Origin: Flavobacterium sp.
GTDB taxonomy: Bacteria > Bacteroidota > Bacteroidia > Flavobacteriales > Flavobacteriaceae
NCBI RefSeq assembly: GCF_013822155.1
Contig: NZ_PNJW01000008.1
Span: 18,270-82,269, forward strand
Length of the DNA: 64,000 nucleotides
Direction of reading: 5' to 3'
Made by a program: the position numbers and the translations under genes
The notes under the pieces: generated by a model
Told to the model about the DNA's origin: nothing
What the model saw: the letters and a program-made list of their open reading frames with translations, nothing else
Databases searched by the model: none
Shown: piece after piece, positions 26,302 to 36,500 of the stretch
How the letters are laid out: every line of letters begins with the position of its first letter
How positions within the stretch are numbered: the first letter of the stretch is position 1

Positions 26302-27174
26302 TTATAAAATATGTTTCTGAGCATGATAGGAAGAACGAACCAAAGCTCCACTTTCCACATGGCGGAAACCTAATTCTTTTCCGTAGTCTTCGTATTTTTT
26401 AAATTGTTCTGGGGTGATAAATTCTTTCACCGGCAAATGTTTTTTACTCGGTTGCAGGTATTGACCAATGGTTACAATATCAACATTTACTGACCGTAGT
26501 TCACGCATTGTTTCCATTACTTCTTCTTCTGTTTCGCCCAAACCAAGCATGATGCCTGATTTTGTACGCTTAATTCCTTGAGCTTTTAAATACCGCAACA
26601 CTTCTAAACTTCTATCAAACTTAGCTTGAATACGAACTTCACGAGTTAAACGTCGGACGGTTTCTATATTATGAGAAACAACTTCCGGATTGGCTTCAAT
26701 AATTCTATCAATATTGCGTTCGTTCCCTTGAAAATCAGGAATCAAGGTTTCCAACGTTGTTTCAGGATTCATACGTCGAATGGCTTGAATCGTTTCGAAC
26801 CAAATTATGGAACCCATGTCTTTCAAATCATCTCTGTCTACACTGGTAATAACTGCATGTTTGATATTCATAATTTTAATAGAACGTGCCACTTTTTCAG
26901 GCTCATCCCAATCTACTGTTTCCGGACGACCTGTTTTTACACCGCAAAAACCACAAGAACGCGTGCAGATATTTCCTAAAATCATGAAAGTTGCAGTGCC
27001 TTCGCCCCAACATTCACCCATATTTGGGCAGCTACCAGAAGTACAAATCGTATTTAGGCTATATTTATCCACTAAACCGCGTAGTTCAGTATATTTTTTT
27101 CCGGTAGGTAGTTTAACACGTAACCATTTTGGCTTGCCAATTGGTGGTTGAACGTTTTCTAAAACAGTATTCAT
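26302..27174 (-). CDS. lipA: Lipoyl synthase LipA
   Basis: 290 residues, typical. The auxiliary cluster cysteines are in [13 protein letters not shown] near 43-55, and the radical SAM motif CTRSCGFC near 70-77 (C-x3-C-x2-C). Further conserved blocks are [14 protein letters not shown] and GLGETEEEV, and the C-terminal SSYHA carries the conserved serine. It inserts two sulfurs into octanoyl groups on the lipoyl domains of pyruvate and other 2-oxoacid dehydrogenases and GcvH. Confidence 0.97.
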   Translation of the reverse strand: MNTVLENVQPPIGKPKWLRVKLPTGKKYTELRGLVDKYSLNTICTSGSCPNMGECWGEGTATFMILGNICTRSCGFCGVKTGRPETVDWDEPEKVARSIKIMNIKHAVITSVDRDDLKDMGSIIWFETIQAIRRMNPETTLETLIPDFQGNERNIDRIIEANPEVVSHNIETVRRLTREVRIQAKFDRSLEVLRYLKAQGIKRTKSGIMLGLGETEEEVMETMRELRSVNVDIVTIGQYLQPSKKHLPVKEFITPEQFKKYEDYGKELGFRHVESGALVRSSYHAQKHIL

Positions 27175-27193
27175 AGTGCAATTTTTAGAAAAG

Positions 27194-27201
27194 CAAAGAT
27201 A
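27194..27201 (-). promoter_or_regulatory. -7 box upstream of lipA
   Basis: TATCTTTG on the minus strand, 19 bases before the lipA ATG. The -33 element is not clear. Confidence 0.5.
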
Positions 27202-27252
27202 GAAAAAGATTAGGGATTTTAGCAGTTTAATGTTTTTTTAGGCTTTGTTGAA

Positions 27253-27801
27253 TTATCTTTTTAAAATAATTTCTGCCAACAATTTTTTTGCCCGAAGCAA
27301 TTTTATTTTCACATTGTTTAGAGGTTCGTCCAAATGTTCAGCAATTTCCTGATAACTTAATTCCTGAAAGTATCGAAGTTGAATAACTTCCTGATAATGG
27401 GGTTTTAACTCTTTTATGTAGGCTAATAAACGAGACAAATTTTGTTCTGTAATCAACTTATCTTCAGCAGATGGAGTAGTATCGGCAACATTATAAGCTT
27501 GATGGTCTTCTTCGTCATTCATATCCACAAAAAGCGTAGATTTCTTTTTTCTAAGCATGTCAATGTGGACATTTTTAGCAATTGCAATTAACCAAGTGTT
27601 AAATTGAAATTCTGAATTATAACTGGCAATTTTATCAAATGCTTTGGAAAAAGTTTCGATGGTTATATCTTCAGCATCGGTTTCATTTTCTGTTCGCTTA
27701 AGCATAAAACCATAGACTTCATTCCAATACATGTCTAATAATGAAGTAAAGGCAACTTGGTCACCACTAATGGCTTTTTCTATGATTTTTTTTATTTCCA
27801 A
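27253..27801 (-). CDS. ECF-type RNA polymerase sigma factor
   Basis: 182 residues. Region 2: DVAFTSLLDMYW then ETDAEDITIETFSKAFDKI near 42-60. Region 4: LKPHYQEVIQLRYFQELSYQEIAEHL near 130-155, ending IKLLRAKKLLAEI. It resembles SigW/RpoE-type sigma factors of Bacteroidetes that stand without a FecR neighbour. Its start overlaps the end of the glycosyltransferase gene by 10 bases, so the two are co-transcribed. No anti-sigma gene lies next to it. Target genes are unknown. Confidence 0.92.
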   Translation of the reverse strand: MEIKKIIEKAISGDQVAFTSLLDMYWNEVYGFMLKRTENETDAEDITIETFSKAFDKIASYNSEFQFNTWLIAIAKNVHIDMLRKKKSTLFVDMNDEEDHQAYNVADTTPSAEDKLITEQNLSRLLAYIKELKPHYQEVIQLRYFQELSYQEIAEHLDEPLNNVKIKLLRAKKLLAEIILKR

Positions 27802-28898
27802 TGAACAGGTTTTGAAAAAATATTAGTAAAAAACACATTTAATTGAGTGAAAATAAGAGCAATTTCCATGACCGGAAACCAATAGATAACGTCTTTTTCG
27901 TTTAGTTTAGTAGCAGCAAAACCCATTGATATCCAAGCAAAGGTGTAACGAATTAAAACAACAGGCAAAACAAACATCCATTGAAAATTAATGGACAATA
28001 AAAGAATGGCTAATATTAAAAATAATAATTGTGTCAGAAAAAACAACCCTAATTGAAACCGATCAAACATTTTGTAATAAGTAGCAGTTGAAACATGTCT
28101 GCGTTTTTGTGTAAACCACTCTTTATAAGTTGTTTTTGGCATGGAATAAGTGAAACTTTCTTTTGAAAAGCAAACTGCTGTATTTTCTTTTTCAGAAGCT
28201 TGATTGATAAATAAATCGTCATCACCGGAACGCAATTTCATGTGGTCAATAAATCCATTTACTCTAAAAAATTCTTCTCGTTTGTAGGCTAAATTTCGTC
28301 CGACACCCATGTAGGGTTTACCCATTTTTGCCCACCCAAAAAATTGAGTAGCCGTTAACATTGTTTCAAAACGAATCAGTTTATTTAAAAACGAATCAGG
28401 TATTTTTTCATAGGCTCCGTATCCCAATACAATTGTTTTCTTTAGGGTGAAATTAGAACTCATTTCCTTAATCCATTCTTTTGAAGTTGGATAACAATCA
28501 GCATCTGTAAATAACAGATATTCGTTTTTAGCGGCTTTAATTCCGAGGGTTAAGGCAAACTTTTTATTTCCCCAAAAGGCTTCGTTGTTTTTGACTTTAA
28601 CTAATTTTACCCGGGAATCCTGTTTTTCAAATTGTTCAAATAATTCTAACGTTTCATCTGTAGACGAATCGTCAATTAGAACTAATTCAAAATCGGGATA
28701 ATTTTGCTCTAATAAAAGCGGAACAAATTTTTTAATGTTATCCGCTTCATTTTTAGCACAAACAATAACGGATATCGGAATTCGTTTTGGATTATTTTTC
28801 TGGTTTTTTGTAAACGAAAAATTACCAAATACAACAATGTAATAGAATAATTGAATGATTACGACTCCAATTAAACTATAAAATAAAATGTCGAGCAT
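27792..28898 (-). CDS. Family 2 glycosyltransferase with membrane anchors
   Basis: 368 residues. An N-terminal membrane helix (LFYSLIGVVIIQLFYYIVV) is followed by a GT-A domain with PISVIVCAKNEADNI near 40, LVLIDDSSTDET near 73 and LLFTDADCYP near 130 (D-x-D metal site). A Q-x-x-R-W-like QKRRHVST lies near 268, followed by three C-terminal membrane helices. It probably transfers a sugar to a lipid or polymer at the inner membrane. It is translationally linked to the downstream sigma factor gene. The acceptor is unknown. Confidence 0.9.
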   Translation of the reverse strand: MLDILFYSLIGVVIIQLFYYIVVFGNFSFTKNQKNNPKRIPISVIVCAKNEADNIKKFVPLLLEQNYPDFELVLIDDSSTDETLELFEQFEKQDSRVKLVKVKNNEAFWGNKKFALTLGIKAAKNEYLLFTDADCYPTSKEWIKEMSSNFTLKKTIVLGYGAYEKIPDSFLNKLIRFETMLTATQFFGWAKMGKPYMGVGRNLAYKREEFFRVNGFIDHMKLRSGDDDLFINQASEKENTAVCFSKESFTYSMPKTTYKEWFTQKRRHVSTATYYKMFDRFQLGLFFLTQLLFLILAILLLSINFQWMFVLPVVLIRYTFAWISMGFAATKLNEKDVIYWFPVMEIALIFTQLNVFFTNIFSKPVHWK

Positions 28899-28912
28899 TG
28901 TTTGGTTCTGGT

Positions 28913-29116
28913 TTAAGAATGTGAAGGTTCAGAACAATCTTTCATTTGTTCGGAAGTTTTTCCGCAAAAACTACAATTCTCGCCCTCTTTATTTAAAAAC
29001 GGACTTTGACTGGCACAAGTTCCGGAAAATTTTCCATCTTTTTTTGCCCATATTTTAATAGCAATTCCAGCAAAAGCAAGTGCAAGAAGACCAATTGTGA
29101 TTAAGACCAATTTCAT
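28913..29116 (-). CDS. Small membrane protein with conserved cysteines
   Basis: 67 residues. One N-terminal membrane helix (MKLVLITIGLLALAFAGIAI) is followed by a short soluble tail containing GTCASQSPFLNKEG and CSFCGKTSEQMKDC. The four cysteines could bind a metal. I recall similar short proteins in Flavobacteriaceae annotated only as membrane or secreted protein. It lies 14 bases upstream of the glycosyltransferase gene in the same direction, so it likely opens that three-gene unit (this gene, GT2, sigma factor). Confidence 0.72.
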   Translation of the reverse strand: MKLVLITIGLLALAFAGIAIKIWAKKDGKFSGTCASQSPFLNKEGENCSFCGKTSEQMKDCSEPSHS

Positions 29117-29139
29117 TTTTCAAGTGTTTTTTTACGTGG

Positions 29140-29147
29140 CAAAGATA
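29140..29147 (-). promoter_or_regulatory. -7 box upstream of the small membrane protein gene
   Basis: TATCTTTG on the minus strand, 23 bases before the ATG at 29116. It probably drives the three-gene unit that ends with the sigma factor. Confidence 0.5.
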
Positions 29148-29213
29148 CAAAAAAGTGTTCACTTAATGGTTCGTTATTTAAAGTTAATTTTAGAAATAAA
29201 ACCTTTTTAAACA

Positions 29214-30227
29214 TCAAATAATGTTGACTTCTGTCTCAATGGAAATAGAAAAAGTAGCTTGAATTGTTGCTTGAATGTCTTTTGCTACTGCTAATATTTC
29301 CTGACCGGTTGCGTTTCCGTAGTTTACTAAAACTAAGGCTTGATTTCTATGTATACCGGCATCACCAAAACGTTTTCCTTTAAATCCGGCTTGTTCTATA
29401 AGCCATCCGGCCGGAACTTTCACTTCTGTTTCTGAAACTACATAATGAGGCATTTCAGGAAATTTTTGTTGAATTTTTTCAAAATCAGTTTTCAAAATAA
29501 CCGGATTTTTAAAGAAACTTCCACTATTTCCTAACTCTTTCGGGTCCGGTAATTTACTTTGACGGATAGAAATGACCGCATTACTAACGTCTTTTAACGT
29601 TGGATTAGTAATATGTTGTTTTTCCAATTCAGTTTCAATCGCACCGTAAGATGTATTGAGTTTGTGTTCTTTTTTGGTTAATTTAAAAACAACTGAAGTT
29701 ATAATAAATTCATCTTTTACTTCGTTTTTAAAAATACTTTCGCGATACCCAAATTTGCATTTTTCATTGGTAAAAATCATCAACTCTTGCGTTTCACTAT
29801 GAATAGCTTCACATAACACAAAGGTGTCTTTGATTTCTACACCATATGCTCCGATATTTTGAATGGGGGTAGTACCTACATTACCCGGGATTAAAGATAA
29901 GTTTTCTAAACCACCAAAGTTTTGATCAATTGTCCAAATTACAAACTCATGCCAGTTTTCACCGGCTTGACTTTCAACCCAAACAAAATCATCATTTTCA
30001 TCTATGATTTTTTTCCCTTTTAAGTCTAAATGAATGACTAAAGCATCAATGTCTTGTGTTAGCAACATATTACTGCCACCTCCAAGTATAAATTTTTTAG
30101 TTGTTGGATTTTCATTTAATACGGTAATCAATTCATCAACGGAATGAACTGAAACGAATTGTCTGGCTTTGGCTTCAATACCAAAGGTGTTATACTTTTT
30201 TAATGAAAAATTTTTATGAATTTGCAT
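29214..30227 (-). CDS. murB: UDP-N-acetylmuramate dehydrogenase MurB
   Basis: 337 residues, type I MurB. FAD-binding elements are KKYNTFGIEAKAR at 10-22, KFILGGGSNMLLT near 45-57 and NLSLIPGNVGTTPIQNIGAYGVEI near 110-132. The YRESIFK segment near 165, GNSGSFFKNPV near 232 (catalytic Ser) and the late conserved glutamate region complete the fold. It reduces UDP-GlcNAc-enolpyruvate to UDP-MurNAc in peptidoglycan synthesis. It is followed in the same direction by genes unrelated to the cell wall. Confidence 0.96.
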   Translation of the reverse strand: MQIHKNFSLKKYNTFGIEAKARQFVSVHSVDELITVLNENPTTKKFILGGGSNMLLTQDIDALVIHLDLKGKKIIDENDDFVWVESQAGENWHEFVIWTIDQNFGGLENLSLIPGNVGTTPIQNIGAYGVEIKDTFVLCEAIHSETQELMIFTNEKCKFGYRESIFKNEVKDEFIITSVVFKLTKKEHKLNTSYGAIETELEKQHITNPTLKDVSNAVISIRQSKLPDPKELGNSGSFFKNPVILKTDFEKIQQKFPEMPHYVVSETEVKVPAGWLIEQAGFKGKRFGDAGIHRNQALVLVNYGNATGQEILAVAKDIQATIQATFSISIETEVNII

Positions 30228-30236
30228 TTTATTCTC

Positions 30237-30911
30237 TTATTCAATAGTTTCTAAAGCACGGTTCAAAAATACGTTCAAAGGTTTTAAAATTATAAGTTTT
30301 TGAGCCATTTTTTTTGCAAAATTGTTATCTGTAAAGAGCGAATCATCGATTTTTTGAGTGGCAGTGAAACTTTTTAATTTTAAAAATTCAATTGCTGGAT
30401 GATTAGGCTCATAATCTTTTGGAGCTTTTTTAAGCACATTAGATTCGTCTCTGTCTAAACTTCCATATTCTTTTTTAAAGCTTGGATTAGCTAAAATTTC
30501 TTCTAAATCCTCCTGAAAAAAAGCAATTTCTTTACGAATTTTTTTCAAATCTTCCGGTTCCGGACAATGAATTCCGGCGGCAATAAAACTGCTTCCTTTT
30601 TCATAATGGATATAATATCCGGGTGCATTTTTTCGATTTCTATCGGTTGTCATCCAAATTCCCATGTTACTTTTATAAGGCGATTTGTCTTTAGAAAAGC
30701 GAATGTCTCGATTGATTCTAAAAGTACAATGTTTCACTTCCAGTAATTCCAAACTAGCATCTTGGGGTTTCATTTCTTGCAATAAAGCAGCAATCAAAGT
30801 TTGGTATTCTTTTTTAAAAAGATCATACCGTTTTTTGTTTTCATGAAACCATTCTTTGTTATTGTTGTTTTTTAAATCGTCAATAAATTGGAGTGCACTA
30901 GCTTGAATCAT
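30237..30911 (-). CDS. DUF2461 domain-containing protein
   Basis: 224 residues. Typical DUF2461/TIGR02453 features are ALQFIDDLKNNNNKEWFHENKKRYD near 5-30, CTFRINRDIRFSKDKSPYKSNMGIW near 62-86, GYYIHYEKGSSFIAAGIHCPEPEDLKKIR near 97-126 and the mid-part KEYGSLDRDESNVLKKAPKDYE. The family is widespread and has no established reaction. It lies between recF and murB with short gaps (4 and 9 bases), so it is probably part of their operon. Confidence 0.9.
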   Translation of the reverse strand: MIQASALQFIDDLKNNNNKEWFHENKKRYDLFKKEYQTLIAALLQEMKPQDASLELLEVKHCTFRINRDIRFSKDKSPYKSNMGIWMTTDRNRKNAPGYYIHYEKGSSFIAAGIHCPEPEDLKKIRKEIAFFQEDLEEILANPSFKKEYGSLDRDESNVLKKAPKDYEPNHPAIEFLKLKSFTATQKIDDSLFTDNNFAKKMAQKLIILKPLNVFLNRALETIE

Positions 30912-30915
30912 GATT

Positions 30916-31995
30916 TTATAATTTAAAAATTTTATAACTCTGATGTGTCGATTTTACAATATTTTCTGTTCGTTCAGGATGAGTATCAGAAATGAAAAGT
31001 TGACCAAATTCATCGTGGTTAACCATTTCTACAATTTTACTTACTCTAAATTCGTCTAATTTATCAAAAATATCATCAAATAGCAATATAGGTTTTTGAC
31101 CACTATTTTTCTTTAAAAATTCAAATTGAGCTAGTTTTAAAGCAATTAAAAAAGATTTTTGTTGTCCTTGTGAGCCAAATTTTTTAATTGGATAGCCGTC
31201 AATTTCAAACGACAAATCATCTTTGTGAATGCCAACAGAAGTATATTGTAGAGCTTTATCTTTGGCTAAGTTAACTTCTAATAATTTTTCCAAATTATTT
31301 TCAAATAAATGGCTTTCATAGACCAAGTTGACTAGTTCAGCTGAATCGGTTATAGCATGATGATGCTTGTTAAAAATAGGTAGAAAATTCTCGATAAATT
31401 CTTTTCTTTTATCAAAAATAGTTTGCCCTAAAGCTTGTAATTGTTCATTATAAATTTGCAAAGTATCTTTATCAAATGTCTGATTTAAAGCAAAATATTT
31501 CAACAAGGCATTGCGTTGTAAAATAATTTTTTGGTATTGGATGAGTTGATTTAAATAGGATAAATCGAGTTGTGAAATCACGCTGTCCATGAATTTCCGT
31601 CGAGTTTCACTTCCTTCTGTGATTAAATCGCTGTCAGTAGGGGAAATGATTACTAAAGGAATTAAACCTAAATGTTCAGAGAATTTATCATAAACTTTCC
31701 CATTGCGTTTTAAGATTTTTTTGAGTCCTTTCTTTAAACTACAGACAATTTGTTCGTTGCGATTGTTTTTATCAAAATCACCTTCAACAACAAAAAATTC
31801 TTCTCCATGCTTAATATTTTGTACAGCCAACGGATTAAAATAGCTTTTGCCATAAGCTAAATGATAAATTGCATCGAGAACGTTGGTTTTTCCTACTCCG
31901 TTTTTTCCAACAAAACAATTTATTTTGGTGTCAAACTCAAATTGAGTCTCAGAAAAATTTTTATAATTAAAAAGTGAAATTCGTTTTAAAAACAC
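30916..31995 (-). CDS. recF: DNA replication/repair protein RecF
   Basis: 359 residues starting at the GTG at 31995 (read as [14 protein letters not shown]). The track's TTG start adds 16 residues unlike RecF. Walker A is [19 protein letters not shown] near 28-46, the ABC signature region is [20 protein letters not shown] near 275 and Walker B is [14 protein letters not shown] near 306. RecF helps load RecA at ssDNA gaps and supports replication restart. It heads a minus-strand unit with DUF2461 and murB. Confidence 0.94.
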   Translation of the reverse strand: MFLKRISLFNYKNFSETQFEFDTKINCFVGKNGVGKTNVLDAIYHLAYGKSYFNPLAVQNIKHGEEFFVVEGDFDKNNRNEQIVCSLKKGLKKILKRNGKVYDKFSEHLGLIPLVIISPTDSDLITEGSETRRKFMDSVISQLDLSYLNQLIQYQKIILQRNALLKYFALNQTFDKDTLQIYNEQLQALGQTIFDKRKEFIENFLPIFNKHHHAITDSAELVNLVYESHLFENNLEKLLEVNLAKDKALQYTSVGIHKDDLSFEIDGYPIKKFGSQGQQKSFLIALKLAQFEFLKKNSGQKPILLFDDIFDKLDEFRVSKIVEMVNHDEFGQLFISDTHPERTENIVKSTHQSYKIFKL

Positions 31996-32143
31996 AATAA
32001 GACGGATTAAAATGTTCAGTTTGTTTTGTAATATACCCTGCAAAAGTAATCTGATTTAAAGGAATAATTGCAGTACAAAATCAAAGCCATGCAAAATATT
32101 CAAAAATATCTAAAAAATTACTTTCAAATAGGAATAAAAATTT

Positions 32144-32151
32144 TATTTTTG
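32144..32151 (+). promoter_or_regulatory. -7 box of the TPR protein gene
   Basis: TATTTTTG, 22 bases before the ATG at 32174, fits TAnnTTTG. Upstream at the right distance there is only TTTC, so the -33 element is imperfect. Confidence 0.55.
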
Positions 32152-32173
32152 CGGCTCATTAAATTAAATATAA

Positions 32174-32950
32174 ATGGCAACTTACAATAAAAGAGGATTT
32201 AAATCTCCAAAACCAAAGGAAGTAGAAGATATTGAAGAGAATGTTGATATCGATGCAAAAGACAGTACCACAGCTGGTGTTTTTAATAAGTTAGATGAAG
32301 GAGCTTCTAAAACTGAAGAGTGGGTTGTTAAAAATCAAAAATATATTTTTGGAATCGTTGGTGCTATCGCTTTAGTTACTATTGGATATTTAATGTATCA
32401 AAAGTTTATTGTTGAGCCAAAAGAAACAGATGCTGCGGAAGAAATGTTTACAGCTCAACAAAATTTTCAAAAAGCAATTGATGGAACAACCGGTCAAGAC
32501 AGTTTATTTAATGCTGCTTTGAATGGAGTAGACGGAAAATATGGTTTTATTAAAATCGCTGATGAATATTCAGGAACAGATGCCGGAAATTTAGCTAATT
32601 TTTATGCGGGTGTTTCTTATTTGAACCTTGGTAAAAACACAGAAGCTATTGCAAGTTTGGATAAATTCAAATCGGATGATTTAATTTTAAGTACACAAGC
32701 AGTTGGATTAATTGGTGATGCTTTTGCACAAAAAAATCAATTAAAAGAAGCTTTAGAATATTATATAAAAGCTGCCGAAATGAATGTGAATGAAATGACA
32801 ACGCCTATCTTTTTGCTTAAAGCAGGTCAAACTGCTTTAACGTTAGGTCAAAAGGCAGAGGCATTAAAATATTTTACAGAAATCAAAGAAAAATATGAAA
32901 CGGCTCCGGAAGCTCGTAATATTGATGGCTTAATTGGAATGGCACAATAA
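32174..32950 (+). CDS. Membrane-anchored tetratricopeptide repeat protein (YfgM-like)
   Basis: 258 residues. An acidic cytoplasmic N-terminus (KPKEVEDIEENVDIDAKD) precedes one membrane helix at about 58-77 (YIFGIVGAIALVTIGYLMYQ). The rest is TPR-type helices (NLANFYAGVSYLNLGKNTEAI, IGDAFAQKNQLKEALEYYIKA, LKAGQTALTLGQKAEALKYF). The topology resembles E. coli YfgM, an ancillary subunit near the Sec translocon. That function is inference. It is 3 bases upstream of ribH and co-transcribed with it. Confidence 0.85.
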   Translation: MATYNKRGFKSPKPKEVEDIEENVDIDAKDSTTAGVFNKLDEGASKTEEWVVKNQKYIFGIVGAIALVTIGYLMYQKFIVEPKETDAAEEMFTAQQNFQKAIDGTTGQDSLFNAALNGVDGKYGFIKIADEYSGTDAGNLANFYAGVSYLNLGKNTEAIASLDKFKSDDLILSTQAVGLIGDAFAQKNQLKEALEYYIKAAEMNVNEMTTPIFLLKAGQTALTLGQKAEALKYFTEIKEKYETAPEARNIDGLIGMAQ

Positions 32951-32953
32951 ATC

Positions 32954-33436
32954 ATGGCTACCGAAAATAAAAATTTATCGCAGTACGATAAAAACACACT
33001 CCCAAACGTTAGTGATCTTTCGTTTGGGATTGTTGTTTCTGAGTGGAATGAAACAATTACAGAAGGCCTTTTTCAAGGAGCTTTAGCTACTTTATTGGAT
33101 TGCAATGTGAAACCTGAAAATATTATTCGTTGGAATGTTCCCGGAAGTTTTGAACTCATTTACGGTTGTAGTAAAATGATGGAAATAATTCCTAATTTAG
33201 CTGGGATTATTGCCATTGGCAGTGTGATTCAGGGGGAAACTAAACATTTTGATTTTGTTTGTGAGGGCGTCACACAAGGCATAAAAGATTTAAATGTAAT
33301 GGGGAGAGTACCCGTTATTTTTTGTGTATTAACAGATAATAATCTTCAACAATCTATCGATAGAAGTGGTGGTAAACACGGTAATAAAGGTGTTGAAGCT
33401 GCTGTTGCCGCCATTAAAATGTCTCATTTTCAATAG
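32954..33436 (+). CDS. ribH: 6,7-dimethyl-8-ribityllumazine synthase
   Basis: 160 residues. Substrate-binding FGIVVSEWNETIT near 24, NVPGSFELIYGCSKM near 60, AIGSVIQGETKHFDFVCEGVTQG near 86-108 with the active His in KHFDF, PVIFCVLTDNN near 120 and RSGGKHGNKGVEAAVAAI at the end. It condenses the pyrimidine and butanone phosphate precursors in riboflavin synthesis, as a 60-mer shell in many bacteria. It follows the TPR gene directly. Confidence 0.97.
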   Translation: MATENKNLSQYDKNTLPNVSDLSFGIVVSEWNETITEGLFQGALATLLDCNVKPENIIRWNVPGSFELIYGCSKMMEIIPNLAGIIAIGSVIQGETKHFDFVCEGVTQGIKDLNVMGRVPVIFCVLTDNNLQQSIDRSGGKHGNKGVEAAVAAIKMSHFQ

Positions 33437-33576
33437 TTTTTCAATTATTATTTAGATTTTTCAATCTTTTCTTCCTTATTTATTTTTAAATAGTAAGTAA
33501 GCATTGTTTTTTTAATTAATTTTAACAAGAAATGGTGTTTGCGTTTAAAGCAAATAGTTGTTTTTACATTTTGGCT

Positions 33577-36500
33577 ATGAAAAAAACATTTCTATATATA
33601 ATTCCTTTTCTAATTTCATTTTTTGGTTTTGGTCAAAATTTGCCAAATGATTGTATGAATTATATACAGGCTTGTGATAATCAAAATATTGCCTATGATG
33701 TATCAGGTTTCGGTGTGCAAGAAATTATTCCTCAATCTTGTTCATCGCAAGAAAATAATTCATTGTGGATTCGTGTAACTGTTGAACAATGGGGAACTTT
33801 AGGTTTTGATTTGGTTCCTATAAGTTCTGCAATTGAGGAAGATTATGATTTTTGGGTATTTGGTCCGGATGCTTCTTGCTCTAATTTAGGTTCACCGATA
33901 CGATGTTCTACAACTAATCCCGAAGCAATTAATCAAGCAAATAATCATACCGGAATGAATTCGTCTTCCAGTGATTTTTTTGAAGGTCCTGGAAATGATG
34001 GTAACAGTTATGTTCGAAATTTATCGGTTATGTCCGGTCAAAGTTATTTTATTGTTATTGATCGACCAATTGGAAGTTCTCCATTTACCTTAACTTGGAC
34101 TGGGACAGCAACAATAGCCAATCCATTTCAAGCCTATAATTTTCAGGATTTTGATGAAGTAACGTTATGTGATTCCGGGAATGACGGCATAGAAACTTTT
34201 GATTTTTCTACCTTAAGTGCAAGTTATCTTGCCGGAACGAATGGCGAATTTGTTGTTACATATTTCAGTTCTTCAGAGAATGCTATTTTTAATGTAAATC
34301 CTTTAGTTGGTCCAGTTGCCGTAAATTCAGCTACTTATTATGCTAGGGTTTCTAATATTTTAACGGTTTGTTTTGAAGTCAAAACAATCCCGATTGTTTT
34401 AGGTGGTATTGAAGTAAATGATGTTTCTGAAATTGTTTGTGAAAATACTGTTAACCAAGAAGCAATAGTTGATTTAGGAGCTTTTTCGAACGAGATTTAT
34501 ACAGGAAATGATTCAGTTTCTTTTTCCTATTTCCCAACTTTAGCAGATGCTGAAGGAATAACAAACGAATTGACGAATGTGCAATCAATTCCATTACCAA
34601 TTGGAATGCATGCTTTTTTTGTTAGGGTAGTTTCGGGGGATTGTTTTGCAATTGCTGAACTTGCGATTGAAGTTGTTGCAAGACCATTGTTAAATTCGAA
34701 TATTTCTCTTAAACAATGTGATGATAACCTGGACGGATTTAGTGCTTTTAATTTAACGGAGGCTAATTCATTATTGGTTACAAATACTAATGGGTTAGTT
34801 TTTGATTATTTCACAAACCTTACGGATGCTCAAGATAACTTAAATAGAATTCTAAATCCGATGAATTTTGTAAACCAAAATACTGGTTTTGGCGAAGTTT
34901 ATGTTCGAGTAACCAATTTGAATAATTGTTATAACATTGTCAGTTTGAGTTTAATTGTTGCTACAACTTTAATTCCGGCTGGTTATCTGGAAACTTTTAC
35001 GGAATGTGATGATACGGCTTCGGGTTCTAATACTGATGGTATTTCAACATTTGATTTTAGTTCCTTTACGAATACAATTTTAAATTTATTTCCACAGGGG
35101 CAACAATTAATAGTTACTTATTTTGAGTCTATTGAGGATGCTTTAGCAGAAAATAATCCTATTTTGGATACTGCTAACTTTGTGAATAGTAATTCTCCTA
35201 ATTTTCAAAATATTTATGTTAGAATTGACAGTCAGTTGAATAATTCATGTATCGGATTGGGGCATCATATTACGTTGAAAGTAGAACAAATTCCAATCGT
35301 GAACCCTTTTGAAATAGTAACTTGTGACGACGACGATGATGGATTGTTTAGTTTTGATACTACCAATTTAGAAAATAATTTTTTAAATGGATTGACCAAT
35401 GTAACAATCGAATATCGGGATCAAAATAATGTTGTTTTACCTAGTCCATTACCAAATCCATTTGTGTCGGGTACAAAAACACTTCAGGTTACAATTAAGA
35501 ACAATACACTTTTGGCCTGTTCCTTTCAAACTACTCTTTCCTTTGTAGTTGATTATTTGCCGAAAGCATTTGAGGTGCCTACTAGTTTGATTCGAGTATG
35601 TGATGATGAAATTGATCCCTCTGTACAAAACGGAGTTTATAGTTTTGACACATCATCCTTTCAATCGGCAATTTTGGGCGGTCAAACAGGAATGATAGTT
35701 GAATATTACGATGAAAACAATGTGCCACTGAGTAGTCCGCTACCAAATCCTTATGTTAGCAGTTCACAAATTATAACAGCAAAAGTCATTAATCCTACTA
35801 ATCTAAATTGTTTTGCAACTATTCAAATACCATTAACCGTTTTGCCAACTCCAAAGATTATTTTAGAAGGTGATATTCAATATGTTTGTAAAAATAATCC
35901 CGATTATTTTGTTGAGCTTACCGCAGGATTAGAGGATGAAAATTCAACTGGTAATTACAATTATCAATGGTTTTTAAATCAAACTTTAATTCCGAATGCT
36001 GTTAATTATTCAATTTTGGTAAATCAAGCGGGAAACTACACAGTTGAGGTAACTTCATTCGAAGGTTGTGCCAAGACGAGAACCATTCAAGTGATGGATT
36101 CAGAAATTGCAGTAATTGAAGATATTATTATAAATGATTTAATTGATGAAAATTCAATTGTTATAGTTGTTTCTGGAATTGGAAATTATGTTTATAGTAT
36201 TGATGGCGTTTTATACCAGGAGTCAACTATTTTTACAAATGTTGAGCCCGGATTAATTACAGTTTACGTCAAAGATTTATATAATTGCGGAATTGAAACT
36301 AATGACATTAATATTTTAAGCATTCCCAAATTTTTCACTCCAAATTCTGATGGATACAATGATTTATGGAACTTGAGAGGAATAACCCAAGATTCTAATG
36401 TAAAAATACAAATAGACATTTTTGATCGATACGGCAAATTGTTATTTCAAATTACACCCGTCAATCAAGGTTGGAACGGAACAATTAATGGTAATCCTTT

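Noticed and set aside
31996-32043. TTG-initiated extension of RecF
   Set aside because: The GTG at 31995 gives the standard RecF N-terminus ([13 protein letters not shown]).
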